Assembly (NCBI GenBank): GCA_020445565.1
Contig: JAGRGI010000109.1
Coordinates: forward strand, 1-44,930
Direction: 5' to 3'
DNA: 44,930 bases
Source: Chromatiales bacterium
GTDB taxonomy: Bacteria > Pseudomonadota > Gammaproteobacteria > JAGRCI01
The notes under the pieces were generated by a model. The model was not told the DNA's origin. It ran no database searches and was given only the letters and a program-made list of their open reading frames with translations. Below, in pieces: positions 36,792-44,930 of the stretch (its first letter is position 1; every line of letters starts with the position of its first letter). The position numbers and the translations under genes were made by a program.

Positions 36792-36866
36792 GAAAATGGA
36801 TCCCGGAATGCTCCGGAATCGCCATGGCGTTATATCTCAACAGGTCGGTGGTGGTGCTGCCGACAC

Positions 36867-37103
36867 CTATTGTCGCAACATCGTGTACAACTCATCCTTG
36901 AGCATCAAGCGCTCTTTTTTCAGGTCTTCCATGGTCTCGTCGGCAACGGGTTGTGCCTGCTCTTCGAGTTCGCGAACCCGTGCATCCAAGGCGTCATAAC
37001 GTTTCATCAAATCGGCGAATTGGCTGTCGTTGGCTACCAGCTCCCGGATTTTGCTCTCATACTCGGGAAATTCGTGAATAAGATCGTGATTCTCTCCCAG
37101 CAT
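36867..37103 (-). CDS. DUF465 (YdcH) family small protein
   Basis: A 78-residue helical, highly charged protein of the DUF465/YdcH family: it opens MLGENHDLIHEFPEYESKIREL and ends with a KKERLMLKDELYTML-type coiled coil. Function is unknown; many proteobacteria carry it as a short cytosolic protein. The ATG has GAGAGGAC just upstream. It lies 139 bases from the DUF423 gene and is probably transcribed on its own. Confidence 0.88.
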   Translation of the reverse strand: MLGENHDLIHEFPEYESKIRELVANDSQFADLMKRYDALDARVRELEEQAQPVADETMEDLKKERLMLKDELYTMLRQ

Positions 37104-37242
37104 AATGTCCTCTCAGCCTTGGCAAAATTTGTAGTGGTCGGGCGTGCTCGCCGAGCGGGCCCGCGACGCGTTTGCTGCGCCGCACACATAGTAGCCGAGA
37201 ATGCACTAATAACCAATTGACCTGCGTTGGAAAGCGGTGGCC

Positions 37243-37614
37243 TTAGGAGCGAACCGCGCTCACCGCCAATAAGGCCCATCCAATGAGAAAGAGAATGCCT
37301 CCGAAAGGCGTGACGATGCCCAGACCCCGGGTACCGGTAATGCTCAGGGCATAGAGGCTGCCGCTGAAAAGAACGATACCGAGTACGAAGGCCCAACCGG
37401 CCCATTTCAAGGGGGTGGATTGCGGCATGTGGGCCAACATCAGGCCCACCGCCAACAGGGCCAGAGCATGCATGGCGTGGTAATCCACACCGGTGCGAAA
37501 AACCTCCAGCATGGCGGCATCGAGGCGCTGGCGAAGCCCATGGGCACCGAAGGCGCCAAGTCCGACGGCCAAAAAGCCGTTGATGGCGCCGAGGAAGAGA
37601 AAAACACGGGACAT
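37243..37614 (-). CDS. DUF423 (YgdD) family membrane protein
   Basis: A 123-residue inner-membrane protein with four predicted TM helices: residues about 3-22, 45-62, 72-90 and 100-120. Family hallmarks are GAFGAHGL near 21, YHAMHALALL near 44, GSLYALSITGTRGLGIVTPFGGILFLIGW near 83. No function is established. It starts 12 bases after rdgC and is probably co-transcribed with it. Confidence 0.92.
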   Translation of the reverse strand: MSRVFLFLGAINGFLAVGLGAFGAHGLRQRLDAAMLEVFRTGVDYHAMHALALLAVGLMLAHMPQSTPLKWAGWAFVLGIVLFSGSLYALSITGTRGLGIVTPFGGILFLIGWALLAVSAVRS

Positions 37615-37626
37615 GGTGCGCTACGC

Positions 37627-38565
37627 TCAGGCGGCGGCCTGACGCACCGGGGCATCTTCTTCGTCGGCGACGCCACCGAAGGCATCGAACAACTCCGGTA
37701 GCAGGCGAGCCAGTTCCAGGGACATAATGGCGAAGTCGGTATCGAAGCGGGCTGCCGGGTCTTCACTTTCGGCGGCATCCGCTTCGTCCTGGACCAAGTC
37801 CAGGAAACGCAGGCGCTTGATGGAGAAGTCGTCGGACAGGACCAATGAGATCCGATCACGCCAGGTCACTGCCACTCGGGCGGCCTCTTTTCCAGCCTCC
37901 AGATGGATCTGAATTTCGTTGCTGCCCAGGTCCATCTTGCGGCAGCGTACCACGCCGCCGTCTTCCTCGGCGCCGCGCAATTCACATTCGTCTTCCAGGT
38001 CGAAACCGTCTCCGCAGTTGCCGCTCCTGAGCCAATCGGTGAGGACGGCGCCGGGACGTTCGCGGCTGCCGGGGGGGACCACGGGAAGGGTGCCTATGGT
38101 CTTGCGCAGCAGCTCAACCAATTCCTCCGCACGTTTGCGACTTGCACTGTCAACGATCAGCCACCCTTCTTTCGCATCGATATAGGCGTAGGTGCGGGCG
38201 CTGCGGCTGAAGGCGCGGGGCAGAAGTTCTGCAATGAGATTGTCGCGCATCTCGTCCTTTTCCTTGCGGCGGATCTTGCGCATCTGGGACTCTTCGATTT
38301 CCGCCACCCGTTCAGCCAGCAGTTCATTGATCACCGCCGGAGGGAGGATTTTTTCCTCGCGCTTTGCGCACAGCATCAGGTAGCCGTTGGTGGAGTGGAC
38401 CAGAGCGGTTGCATCGCCTCCCAAGGGGGCAGACCAGCCGGCGGAGGCCAGCTCCAGGGGACCACAGGTGCGAAACGGACGCTTTGCCAGTACCTCGTCC
38501 AGGGTCTCGGCAGGCAGTTCAAAAGGTTTGGTGAAACGGAACAGTTGCAGGTTTTTGAACCACAT
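37627..38565 (-). CDS. rdgC: Recombination-associated protein RdgC
   Basis: Ring-forming dsDNA-binding protein that limits RecA filament action and takes part in replication restart. 312 residues, family length; MWFKNLQLFRFTKP at the start, CGPLELASAGWSAP near 34, LVHSTNGYLMLCAKREEKILPPAVINELL near 56, YAYIDAKEGWLIVDSAS near 127, and the DLVQDEADAA tail region are diagnostic. It leads a probable rdgC-DUF423 operon; the AT-rich upstream region (38641-38725) likely holds the promoter. Confidence 0.95.
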   Translation of the reverse strand: MWFKNLQLFRFTKPFELPAETLDEVLAKRPFRTCGPLELASAGWSAPLGGDATALVHSTNGYLMLCAKREEKILPPAVINELLAERVAEIEESQMRKIRRKEKDEMRDNLIAELLPRAFSRSARTYAYIDAKEGWLIVDSASRKRAEELVELLRKTIGTLPVVPPGSRERPGAVLTDWLRSGNCGDGFDLEDECELRGAEEDGGVVRCRKMDLGSNEIQIHLEAGKEAARVAVTWRDRISLVLSDDFSIKRLRFLDLVQDEADAAESEDPAARFDTDFAIMSLELARLLPELFDAFGGVADEEDAPVRQAAA

Positions 38566-38856
38566 GGCGCGCCCTTGCCGGCTGTGCCGGTCTTGTCTCG
38601 GATGATAGGAAAGGGGAGATTATGGCTTCCATGTTGTGGGTTGTCATCCCTGAGATTCGATAACTTGAGAAAATTTTTAGTTAGTTATCTTAACTGATTA
38701 ATTTTTTTTATATTTTTTATTGTTTTGTTGAGTGGGAACGCCAAGTGCAGCAGAAGGCAAACGCCATGGGCGGGGTACAAGTCCCGCCCTGCATCGGGCT
38801 CAAGTGGCAAGCCCAGCCTGGGTTTTCAACCCGTTATAAAATTACCAGCCGGTCCC
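38566..38856. other. AT-rich intergenic region with hairpins, rdgC promoter and nhaD 3' end
   Basis: Contains an inverted repeat GATAACT (38659-38665) / AGTTATC (38683-38689), a long A/T tract at 38696-38725 that contrasts with the GC-rich genes around it, and a 7-bp GC hairpin GGGCGGG (38768-38774) / CCCGCCC (38783-38789). The GC hairpin has no T-run on either side, so its use as the nhaD terminator is uncertain. The A/T tract is a plausible UP element or promoter for rdgC. Confidence 0.45.
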
Positions 38857-40323
38857 TTAAAACATCGCGCTGTTGACCAGCATATGAACATAGATGCTGG
38901 CGGCGTAGCCCAGGGCGATCACCGGGGTCCATTTGAGGTGTCCGAAGAAGGTGTACATACCACGGGATTGCCCCATCAAGGCAACCCCGGCGGCCGAACC
39001 GATGGAAAGCATGGAACCGCCGACGCCGGCCGTCATGGTGACCAACAGCCACTGCCCGGTGGACATGTCCGGCTGCATGGTGAGCACGGCGAACATGACC
39101 GGGATGTTGTCGACGATGGCCGACAATACACCGACGGCAATATTGGCATTGGTCGCGCCCCAGTCGGCGTACATGATGCCGGAGGCGAGCGAAAGGTAAC
39201 CGAGGAAGCCAAGACCTCCCACACACAACACCACGCCGTAGAAGAACAGCAGGGTGTCCCATTCCGCACGGGCGACTTTGCTGAAGACGTCGAAGGGAAC
39301 TACGTCGCCGATCTGCCCCGTACGGGTCTCCTCCTCGCAACTGCTCGGGTCGGCGTTGGTCACGCCTTGCTGCTTGAGACGCATCTGGGCATGGCAGTGG
39401 CGCTTGAGGTAGTAACCGAACAGTTGCAGATAACCCAGCCCAGTCAGCATGCCGATTACCGGCGGCAGTCCCAGAAAGTTGTGGAAGCCCACGGCGGTGA
39501 TGATGGTGAGCAGGAACAGCAGTACGATGCGACGGGCGCCGAACCGCATTTTCACCAGTTCATCGCTCGCGGAAGGCTTTTCGGAAGGCACGGCGAAGTG
39601 CATCAGAATTGCCGGCACCAGGAAGTTCACCAGAGACGGCACGAACAAGTAGAAGAAGGTGCCGAACTCCACCATCTTTTTCTGCCATACCATCAAGGTG
39701 GTGATATCGCCGAAGGGGCTGAAGGCACCACCGGCGTTGGCGCCGACGACGATATTGATGCACGCCAGGGTGACGAAGCGCGGATTGTCGCCGCCCACCG
39801 CCAACACCACGGCACACATCAACAGCGCGGTTGTGAGGTTGTCCGCGACGGGTGAGATGAAAAAGGCCAGAAAGCCGGTCAGCCAGAACAGGGCGCGCAA
39901 ACCAAAGCCCTTGCGGATCAGCCAGGAGCGCAGGGCATCGAAGACCAGACGTTCCTCCATGGAGTTTATGTAGGTCATGGCCACCAGGAGGAACAGCATC
40001 AGCTCGGCGTATTCCAGGAGGTCGTGGCGAACGGCATGTTCGGCCACCTCGGGCATGCCGTGGTGGGCGTAGACCAGCCCGATCATTCCCCAGATGATGC
40101 CGGCGGCGATGATGACCGGCTTGGATTTGCGCAAATGAGTGAATTCTTCCGCCATTACCAGTACATAGGCGATCGCAAACACGATCAGGGCGGTGATTCC
40201 CACCCCGGTGGCGGTCATGTCCAGGCGCTCGTTCCCGCCGGCCGCACCTGCGGCAAGGGCGCTCAACGGCAGCAGCGATGCAATCAGCAGGAGGAGAAAT
40301 TGCAGGGAAAGAACGTTCCGCAT
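38857..40323 (-). CDS. nhaD: Na+/H+ antiporter NhaD
   Basis: 488-residue inner-membrane antiporter that exports Na+ (or Li+) against protons, mostly at alkaline pH. Residues 1-23 are a hydrophobic leader (MRNVLSLQFLLLL...ALAAG). About 12 TM helices follow. Family segments are FLAFFISPVADNLTTALLMCAVVLAV near 148, NIVVGANAGGAFSPFGDITTLMVW near 190, and GVLSAIVDNIPVMFAVLTM near 400, with conserved Asp and Asn. It is the second gene of an operon: its ATG lies two bases after the stop of the SLC13-type gene. Confidence 0.93.
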   Translation of the reverse strand: MRNVLSLQFLLLLIASLLPLSALAAGAAGGNERLDMTATGVGITALIVFAIAYVLVMAEEFTHLRKSKPVIIAAGIIWGMIGLVYAHHGMPEVAEHAVRHDLLEYAELMLFLLVAMTYINSMEERLVFDALRSWLIRKGFGLRALFWLTGFLAFFISPVADNLTTALLMCAVVLAVGGDNPRFVTLACINIVVGANAGGAFSPFGDITTLMVWQKKMVEFGTFFYLFVPSLVNFLVPAILMHFAVPSEKPSASDELVKMRFGARRIVLLFLLTIITAVGFHNFLGLPPVIGMLTGLGYLQLFGYYLKRHCHAQMRLKQQGVTNADPSSCEEETRTGQIGDVVPFDVFSKVARAEWDTLLFFYGVVLCVGGLGFLGYLSLASGIMYADWGATNANIAVGVLSAIVDNIPVMFAVLTMQPDMSTGQWLLVTMTAGVGGSMLSIGSAAGVALMGQSRGMYTFFGHLKWTPVIALGYAASIYVHMLVNSAMF

Positions 40324-40325
40324 GA

Positions 40326-42281
40326 TCAGAATACCAGGTTCATCATGGTGATCATTACCACCAGGAACAGCAGCGTCATAATGCCTCCGGCACGCATGAA
40401 GTCCGGCACCCGGTAACCGCCGGGACCCATGATCAAGGCATTGACCTGATGGGTGGGGATCAGGAAGGAGTTGGAGGTGGCGATGGCCACGGTGAGGGCG
40501 AACATGGCCGGGTTGGCACCGGCGCCGATGGCGATATTGACGGCCAGAGGCACCAGAAGCACTGTGGCGCCGACATTGGACATGACCAGGGTGAAAAATG
40601 TCGCCAGGACGGCAACGGCGGCCTGAATCACCCAGATCGGCATATCGCCGACGACGGCAAGGGTTTGCTCGGCGATCCATTTTGCCGTCCCTGTGGTTTC
40701 GACCGCGAGTCCGAGAGGAATCAGTGAGGCGAGCAGGAAGACGGTTTTCCAGGATACGGCATTGTAGGCTTCTTCGATCTTGAGCACCCCAGAGAGGATC
40801 ATGCCGACCGCGCCGGTGAGCAGCGCCACGGACAGGCGGATGTCGCTGAACAGGACCATGCTGAGGGCGATGAAGAAGAACACGCCGGCCCAGCCGACCT
40901 TGTGAGGGCGCAATTCCTCGTGCGGGAATTCGGTGGTGACGACGACGAAATTCGTATCCCGCTCCAGACGCGCCAAGGCGTCCCAGGCGGTGTGTACCAC
41001 CAGCGTGTCGCCGGCTTTCAGGGGCAGATCGCGAATGTTGTCGCCTTCGCGCAGCGTCTCGCCATTGCGGTGCATGGCGACCATGGCAATGCCGTAGGTC
41101 TTGCGCATCCAGATATCGCGGGCAGACTTGCCGATCAGTTGGGAGCCGGGCGGGATGACCACCTCGCCGATACCGGATTTGGTCGGCGCCAGGGCATCGG
41201 CGAACACTTGCAGATGGCGGTGCTGGTTCAGACCGTGGTTTTCAGCGAAAGCCTTGAGATTCTTGGGTGCGGCCAGGATGGCGAGAACGGACCCGGCGGA
41301 AATGCCCACGTCACGAGCGAGACCCGCCGAGCCGATACCGCGAATTTCACCGTTGGTGCTGGCGGCGACGATGCGGATGCGCTCCTGGTGCTCCACGTCG
41401 TCCAGGGTCTTGCCGATCAGGTTGCTGCCAGGGGGAACCGCCACCTCGAACAACTGGTAGTCGATGCCGTAGACGTTCTGGAAATATTCCATGGTGTTGG
41501 AGCCGGAGGCACCATCCTGCTGGCGGTTGGCGGGCAGCACGAAGCGGCCGGCAAGCACGAAATAGACGATGCCGGTGGTGACCAGTGCAATGCCGATGGG
41601 AGTGACGGAGAACAGGCCCCAGGTTTCCATCTGCTGCTCGGGCGGCAGCGCCTTGTTGGAGGTCAGGATCAAATCGTTCAGCAGTATCAGTGGCGAGGAG
41701 CCGACCATGGTGACGGTGCCGCCAAGGATGGCGCAGAAGCCCATGGGCATCAACAGACGCGACATGGGCAGCCCCGAGCGGGCGGAAATGCGGCTGACCA
41801 CCGGCAGGAACAGGGCCGCGGCGCCTACATTTTGCATAAACGAGGAGATGAAACCCACGGTGGCGGAGATAATGGGGATGATACGGCTCTCCGTGGTGCC
41901 GCCGACTTTCAGAATGAACGCGGCCACCTTGCTCATGATGCCGGTCTTGTCCAATCCGGCACCGATGATCATCACCGCGATGATGGAGATGACCGCGTTA
42001 CTGGCGAAACCGTCGAAGAGATTTTTGTTGGAGACCAGGCCCTGTTCCAGGCCCATAAACGGGGCAAGCAGGGTGGTCAGACCCAGCAACACCATCACGG
42101 TGACGGCCGCCACGTCCACGCCCACGATTTCGAAGGCGAACAGGTAGATCGTCAGCAGCAGTATCGCGCTTACCCAGGCTATCTCGACCGTGGGCACCAC
42201 GAAGGCCAGTCCAATCGCCATGGCGGCAAAAATGCCGGCGGCAACCCACTTGCGTGTATTGTTCGAAGACGAATCTTTCAA
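40326..42281 (-). CDS. SLC13-family anion permease with two TrkA-C domains
   Basis: 651 residues. N-terminal TM helices (to about 250) include the repeated hairpin motifs SNAVISIIAVMIIGAGL and ILGGTVTMVGSSPLILLND. Two cytosolic TrkA-C (RCK-C) domains lie at about 275-440: AVPPGSNLIGKTL and VIPPGSQLIGKSARD. The C-terminal TM block carries MSNVGATVLLVPLAVNIAIG and ATSNSFLIPTHQVNALIMGPGGYR. Such proteins import sulfate, phosphate, citrate or other anions with Na+. The start is TTG at 42281, backed by GGAGG at 42290-42294 with 8-base spacing; a GTG at 42296 and a TTG at 42350 are less likely. It is co-transcribed with nhaD, so Na+ brought in here could be pumped out there. Confidence 0.85.
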   Translation of the reverse strand: MKDSSSNNTRKWVAAGIFAAMAIGLAFVVPTVEIAWVSAILLLTIYLFAFEIVGVDVAAVTVMVLLGLTTLLAPFMGLEQGLVSNKNLFDGFASNAVISIIAVMIIGAGLDKTGIMSKVAAFILKVGGTTESRIIPIISATVGFISSFMQNVGAAALFLPVVSRISARSGLPMSRLLMPMGFCAILGGTVTMVGSSPLILLNDLILTSNKALPPEQQMETWGLFSVTPIGIALVTTGIVYFVLAGRFVLPANRQQDGASGSNTMEYFQNVYGIDYQLFEVAVPPGSNLIGKTLDDVEHQERIRIVAASTNGEIRGIGSAGLARDVGISAGSVLAILAAPKNLKAFAENHGLNQHRHLQVFADALAPTKSGIGEVVIPPGSQLIGKSARDIWMRKTYGIAMVAMHRNGETLREGDNIRDLPLKAGDTLVVHTAWDALARLERDTNFVVVTTEFPHEELRPHKVGWAGVFFFIALSMVLFSDIRLSVALLTGAVGMILSGVLKIEEAYNAVSWKTVFLLASLIPLGLAVETTGTAKWIAEQTLAVVGDMPIWVIQAAVAVLATFFTLVMSNVGATVLLVPLAVNIAIGAGANPAMFALTVAIATSNSFLIPTHQVNALIMGPGGYRVPDFMRAGGIMTLLFLVVMITMMNLVF

Positions 42282-42588
42282 CGACTTGGCCTCCACGTTT
42301 TCTCGAGCGTATAAGCGCACGCCTCGGCACGAGGAACCGCGGCCGAACAAAGCCGGCCCGGGGCCATGCTGGCCAAGGCGTGTATTGTCTTCCGTCTTGT
42401 TGATTGCGACGGTCAGCTTTGCTGCCCAGCGGGTACCGCCGGGCTTTGGGCAGGCGCCGCCAGATCGGGCTGGGTGGCGTCAGCCGGTGGGAATCGATGC
42501 AGTCTATATTAGTTATAGAGGATTTTCTACAATTCCTGTGTGTGTTTTCCTTATATCTCCAATAGTGTCGTCGATGCCTGATCCGGGA
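42282..42588 (-). promoter_or_regulatory. Leader and promoter region of the SLC13-nhaD operon, with hairpins
   Basis: 307 bases with no gene. Two strong hairpins could form in minus-strand RNA: CTGCCCA/TGGGCAG at 42422-42453 enclosing a smaller GCGG/CCGC stem, and CGCCA/TGGCG at 42458-42479. The AT-rich stretch 42505-42560 reads CTATAACTAATATAG on the minus strand, giving plausible -10 boxes. This would put a leader of over 200 bases before the TTG start. Confidence 0.45.
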
Positions 42589-43215
42589 TCACCCGCTTGC
42601 CGTTGGCACCTGAAAGCCCTCGTCCAGCGCCAGTTGTTCCCGCTGCAGGACGATATCGAGAAAGCGTCTCGAACCTCCCAGTGCACGGAACGCGGAGAAT
42701 CCTTCCTCAAGAAATCCCTGCAATTCACCGAAACCTGCCAACTGTGCCGGTCGGCGGGACATGCGCAACAGGCTGGGGAGTACGGGAAGGCGTACCGCAC
42801 GAAACAGGTCTTCGCCGAGCTCCTCAATGAGGCGAAGCTGTCGTTGTCGTTCGGGTTTGTTGTCGCAATGCCGGAAGGCCGCCTTGTAGGGTTGTTCTTC
42901 GATAGGGCCACGCCAGTCCATTTCCTCGAATAGAACCTGGGCAAGGCGCAGGTCCAGATCCCGACTGAGTTGGTTGAGCTGCCAGGCGCGGTCGGCGGTG
43001 TGCAGCAGTCGACCGGGCAGGGTTCTCTCCAGAATCGGGTAGGCGCGCTGGAACTGTCCGTCGCGATCGCCAAAATCGCGATCGCCGTAGAGGCGTTCGA
43101 GGAAGAAACGGACTGCCGGCCGATAGCTGGGTATGGCGCCTAAATCCCGATAGCGCTCGCGCAGGCGCTCGACTTGCCAGGTGCGGAGTTGGCGAAATTG
43201 TTCGGGGCCGATCAT
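42589..43215 (-). CDS. FFLEELYG-type hypothetical protein
   Basis: A 208-residue all-helical cytosolic protein of unknown function that I recognise only by its motif: RFFLERLYGDRDFGDRDGQFQRAYP near residue 36, found in a family of proteobacterial hypothetical proteins. It has many Arg and Leu, no TM and no signal. The ATG at 43215 is chosen; an ATG at 43272 would overlap the start of the divergent peroxiredoxin gene. Confidence 0.72.
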   Translation of the reverse strand: MIGPEQFRQLRTWQVERLRERYRDLGAIPSYRPAVRFFLERLYGDRDFGDRDGQFQRAYPILERTLPGRLLHTADRAWQLNQLSRDLDLRLAQVLFEEMDWRGPIEEQPYKAAFRHCDNKPERQRQLRLIEELGEDLFRAVRLPVLPSLLRMSRRPAQLAGFGELQGFLEEGFSAFRALGGSRRFLDIVLQREQLALDEGFQVPTASG

Positions 43216-43270
43216 GTCGATTTCGAGAGGGTATACTTCGCCCAAGACTAGCAGAAACGGGATCGCTGAC

Positions 43271-43714
43271 ATGCGGATCGGATCAGCAGCGCCGGATTTC
43301 GAACTGCCTGACCAGGATGCACGGATGTTCCGCCTGTCGGCACAACGGGGCCGGACAGTTATCCTGGCATTCTATCCAGGGGATGAGACGCCTGTATGCA
43401 CCCGCCAGCTGTGCGACTACCGGGACGGTATCGATGCCTTCGCCGGTCTGGGGGCGGAAGTGGTGGGCATCAGCCCTGACGATGCCGAATCGCACCGCGC
43501 CTTTCGCCGACACCACGGATTGCCCTTCACCCTGCTCAGCGATCCGGGTTATGACGCGGCGAAGCTGTATGGCTGTAAGGGCATGTTCGGTATGAAGCGT
43601 GGTGTGTTCATCGTCGATAGCGCCGGTCTGTTGCGCTATGCGCGGGTGGAGACCCTGGCCCTGTTTCGCCGACATCGCCAAGAACTGATATCGGTTCTGC
43701 AGGGCCTGGGGTGA
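43271..43714 (+). CDS. Peroxiredoxin, BCP/PrxQ type
   Basis: 147-residue thiol peroxidase that reduces H2O2 and alkyl hydroperoxides. It shows APDFELPDQD at residue 7, then the active site PGDETPVCTRQLCDYRD: peroxidatic Cys in VCT and resolving Cys five residues later, the arrangement of atypical 2-Cys BCP enzymes. VVGISPDDAESHRAF and LPFTLLSDP follow. It lies divergent from the FFLEELYG-type gene, with 55 bases between, and ends one base before the convergent DUF302 gene. The start ATG 43271 fits the family N-terminus. Confidence 0.9.
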   Translation: MRIGSAAPDFELPDQDARMFRLSAQRGRTVILAFYPGDETPVCTRQLCDYRDGIDAFAGLGAEVVGISPDDAESHRAFRRHHGLPFTLLSDPGYDAAKLYGCKGMFGMKRGVFIVDSAGLLRYARVETLALFRRHRQELISVLQGLG

Positions 43715-43715
43715 T

Positions 43716-44186
43716 TTACCAACTCGCGTCCTGGATGATGCCCTGAATCAGGTCTTCCACCTCCTGGGCGGCTTCGGCGGAGTCCGAGTCGGCCAGGGGG
43801 CGGCGGTAACTCAGGTAGATGGTCTGCGGTTCCGCCACTAGTTCATAGATGCTGATGCCGAACGGGCATAGAACCACATTGTGGAGATTGGCCTGAACCA
43901 GCTTGTGCGAAATGCTGGCGCTACAAAATTCCACGGTTTCCGCATGGGTATAGATGGCGTCAGGAAAACCCAGATCAGGGCCGGTTCGATTGAGCATGTC
44001 GCTGGCGTGAAGTTCGTTGGCGATATTCAGACCGCGGCCGACGATAGCGTTCTTGATGTTGTCCTTCACCTCGTTGAAGCTCCCTTCGACACTGGTGGTG
44101 ACGATGTACTCCTGTGCTTGCGCACCGTGGGCGAAGCACAGGCCGGTCAATGCCAGTACGGCAACAAGGGGGGATCTCGATTTCAT
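43716..44186 (-). CDS. DUF302 protein, exported
   Basis: 156 residues: Sec signal peptide at 1-24 (MKSRSPLVAVLALTGLCFAHGAQAQ) and a DUF302 domain (VEGSFNEVKDNIKNAIVGRGLNIA near 33, NLHNVVLCPFGISIYEL near 102). Two Cys (in VEFCSAS and VVLCPFG) could pair or bind a ligand. DUF302 proteins have no settled function; some occur beside redox or metal stress genes. It follows the sigma-54 activator gene by 31 bases on the same strand and may share its transcript. Confidence 0.85.
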   Translation of the reverse strand: MKSRSPLVAVLALTGLCFAHGAQAQEYIVTTSVEGSFNEVKDNIKNAIVGRGLNIANELHASDMLNRTGPDLGFPDAIYTHAETVEFCSASISHKLVQANLHNVVLCPFGISIYELVAEPQTIYLSYRRPLADSDSAEAAQEVEDLIQGIIQDASW

Positions 44187-44217
44187 TTTGTCGTTGTCTC
44201 CAAGCTTTGGTGATGCG

Positions 44218-44930
44218 TCAAATCATGCCCAGCTTCTGCATGCGTCGCCACAGTGTGGAGCGATCGATACCAAGAATCTGGGCTGCAAGGGTCTTGTTCC
44301 CGTTGGACTGTCGCAATGCCGCATCGATCCGTTCGCGCTCGCCGGTATCGATCGTTTCCAGACCGTTCAACGGGCGACTGCGCGCGTCACAATAGGCTCT
44401 CAGGGTGTCGGGCAGCGATAAGGCGCCGACCACCCCGTCCACTGCGCAAATCAGGCCGTGCTCGATGGCGTTGGCGAGTTCCCGCACATTGCCAGGCCAA
44501 GGGTAGTTCATCAGGGCGCGCATGGCGTCCTGGGAGAAACGCACGCCGGCGGGATAGCCACGCAAGGCAAGGCGCTTCAGCAGGGCGTCCAGAAGTACCG
44601 GGATATCCCCCGGACGTTCACGCAATGGCGGTACCAACAGGGCCACGACGGCGATCCGGTAGAAGAGGTCGGGCCGAAAACTCCCGCCATCCACCATCTC
44701 CGGCAGATTTTGGTTTGATGCGGTTACCAGCCGCACATCCACCTTTACCGTGGTGTCCGCGCCTACCGGTTCGTATTCACCATCCTGCAACACACGCAAC
44801 AGTTTGGGTTGCAACTCCTTCGGCAGTTCGCTGATCTCGTCCAGAAACAAGGTGCCGCCATCCGCTGCCTTGAAGCGTCCCGGTCTGTCTTTGATGGCAC
44901 CGGTGAAGGCGCCTTTCACATGGCCGAACA
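44218..44930 (-). CDS. Sigma-54-dependent transcriptional activator, 5' end cut by window edge
   Basis: Only the C-terminal 237 codons are present. The AAA+ domain begins in the sigma-54 contact loop GAFTGA and goes on with the Walker B segment [13 protein letters not shown], the arginine-finger region FRPDLFYRI, and sensor [14 protein letters not shown]-terminal Fis-type helix-turn-helix ([24 protein letters not shown]) closes the protein. It binds upstream of sigma-54 promoters and opens them by ATP hydrolysis. The N-terminal sensory or receiver part lies beyond base 44930, so the signal is unknown. Confidence 0.93.
   Translation of the reverse strand, partial: FGHVKGAFTGAIKDRPGRFKAADGGTLFLDEISELPKELQPKLLRVLQDGEYEPVGADTTVKVDVRLVTASNQNLPEMVDGGSFRPDLFYRIAVVALLVPPLRERPGDIPVLLDALLKRLALRGYPAGVRFSQDAMRALMNYPWPGNVRELANAIEHGLICAVDGVVGALSLPDTLRAYCDARSRPLNGLETIDTGERERIDAALRQSNGNKTLAAQILGIDRSTLWRRMQKLGMI

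Noticed and set aside
36803..36816. Small hairpin CCGGA-ATGC-TCCGG after msbA
   Set aside because: Short stem and no T-run, so not claimed as terminator.

Overview
This is a chromosomal window of high GC content from a Gram-negative bacterium, most likely a gammaproteobacterium. The support is the nudJ-type NUDIX/mnmA pair, prpBCD, msbA next to an LPS or polysaccharide glycosyltransferase operon, rdgC, DUF465/DUF423 genes, an NhaD Na+/H+ antiporter and a sigma-54 activator. The NhaD plus SLC13-type operon suggests a saline or alkaline habitat. That placement is inference. No rRNA, tRNA, CRISPR array, complete insertion sequence or prophage was seen.

Layout, left to right. (1) 1-1023: mnmA (3' end cut by the window) and a NUDIX hydrolase, minus strand. 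(2) 1136-4663: methylcitrate cycle operon prpB-prpC-prpD, plus strand, followed by a Cys-rich protein of unknown function (4813-5511). (3) 5768-9578: a LolA-like periplasmic protein and an RND/MMPL-type exporter, a two-gene envelope lipid or lipoprotein trafficking unit. (4) 9775-19796: an exported-protein region, with a DUF839-type secreted beta-propeller, a nine-heme c-type cytochrome with PKD domains, a 1326-residue FG-GAP/GEVED/DUF11 surface protein with an IPTL-CTERM-like tail, and a TIGR03032 protein whose stop overlaps the start of the surface protein. (5) 19893-26633: tag (3-methyladenine glycosylase), then a DUF1501 (Tat substrate) and DUF1800 pair; the DUF1800 protein carries ten roughly 80-residue repeats of a type I do not recognise. 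(6) 27227-30791: two overlapping genes, one coding for a degenerate CHAT-like plus transglutaminase-like protein and the other for an alpha/beta hydrolase. An orphan intrinsic terminator lies immediately upstream. This is the best candidate in the window for an undescribed system. (7) 30830-36791: minus-strand deacetylase and three glycosyltransferases, divergent from msbA. (8) 36867-42281: DUF465, DUF423, rdgC, and the SLC13-nhaD ion transport operon with a structured leader. (9) 42589-44930: FFLEELYG-type protein, BCP-type peroxiredoxin, DUF302 protein, and a sigma-54 activator cut by the right edge.

Genes that plainly work together: prpBCD turn propionyl-CoA-derived 2-methylcitrate into pyruvate and succinate; the glycosyltransferases and msbA build and flip envelope glycolipid; DUF1501/DUF1800 form a conserved exported pair; SLC13 and NhaD handle anions and Na+. 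Noncoding stretches of note are 14231-14712 (mutually exclusive hairpins upstream of the cytochrome gene), 26634-27226 (orphan terminator) and 42282-42588 (hairpins before the ion transport operon).
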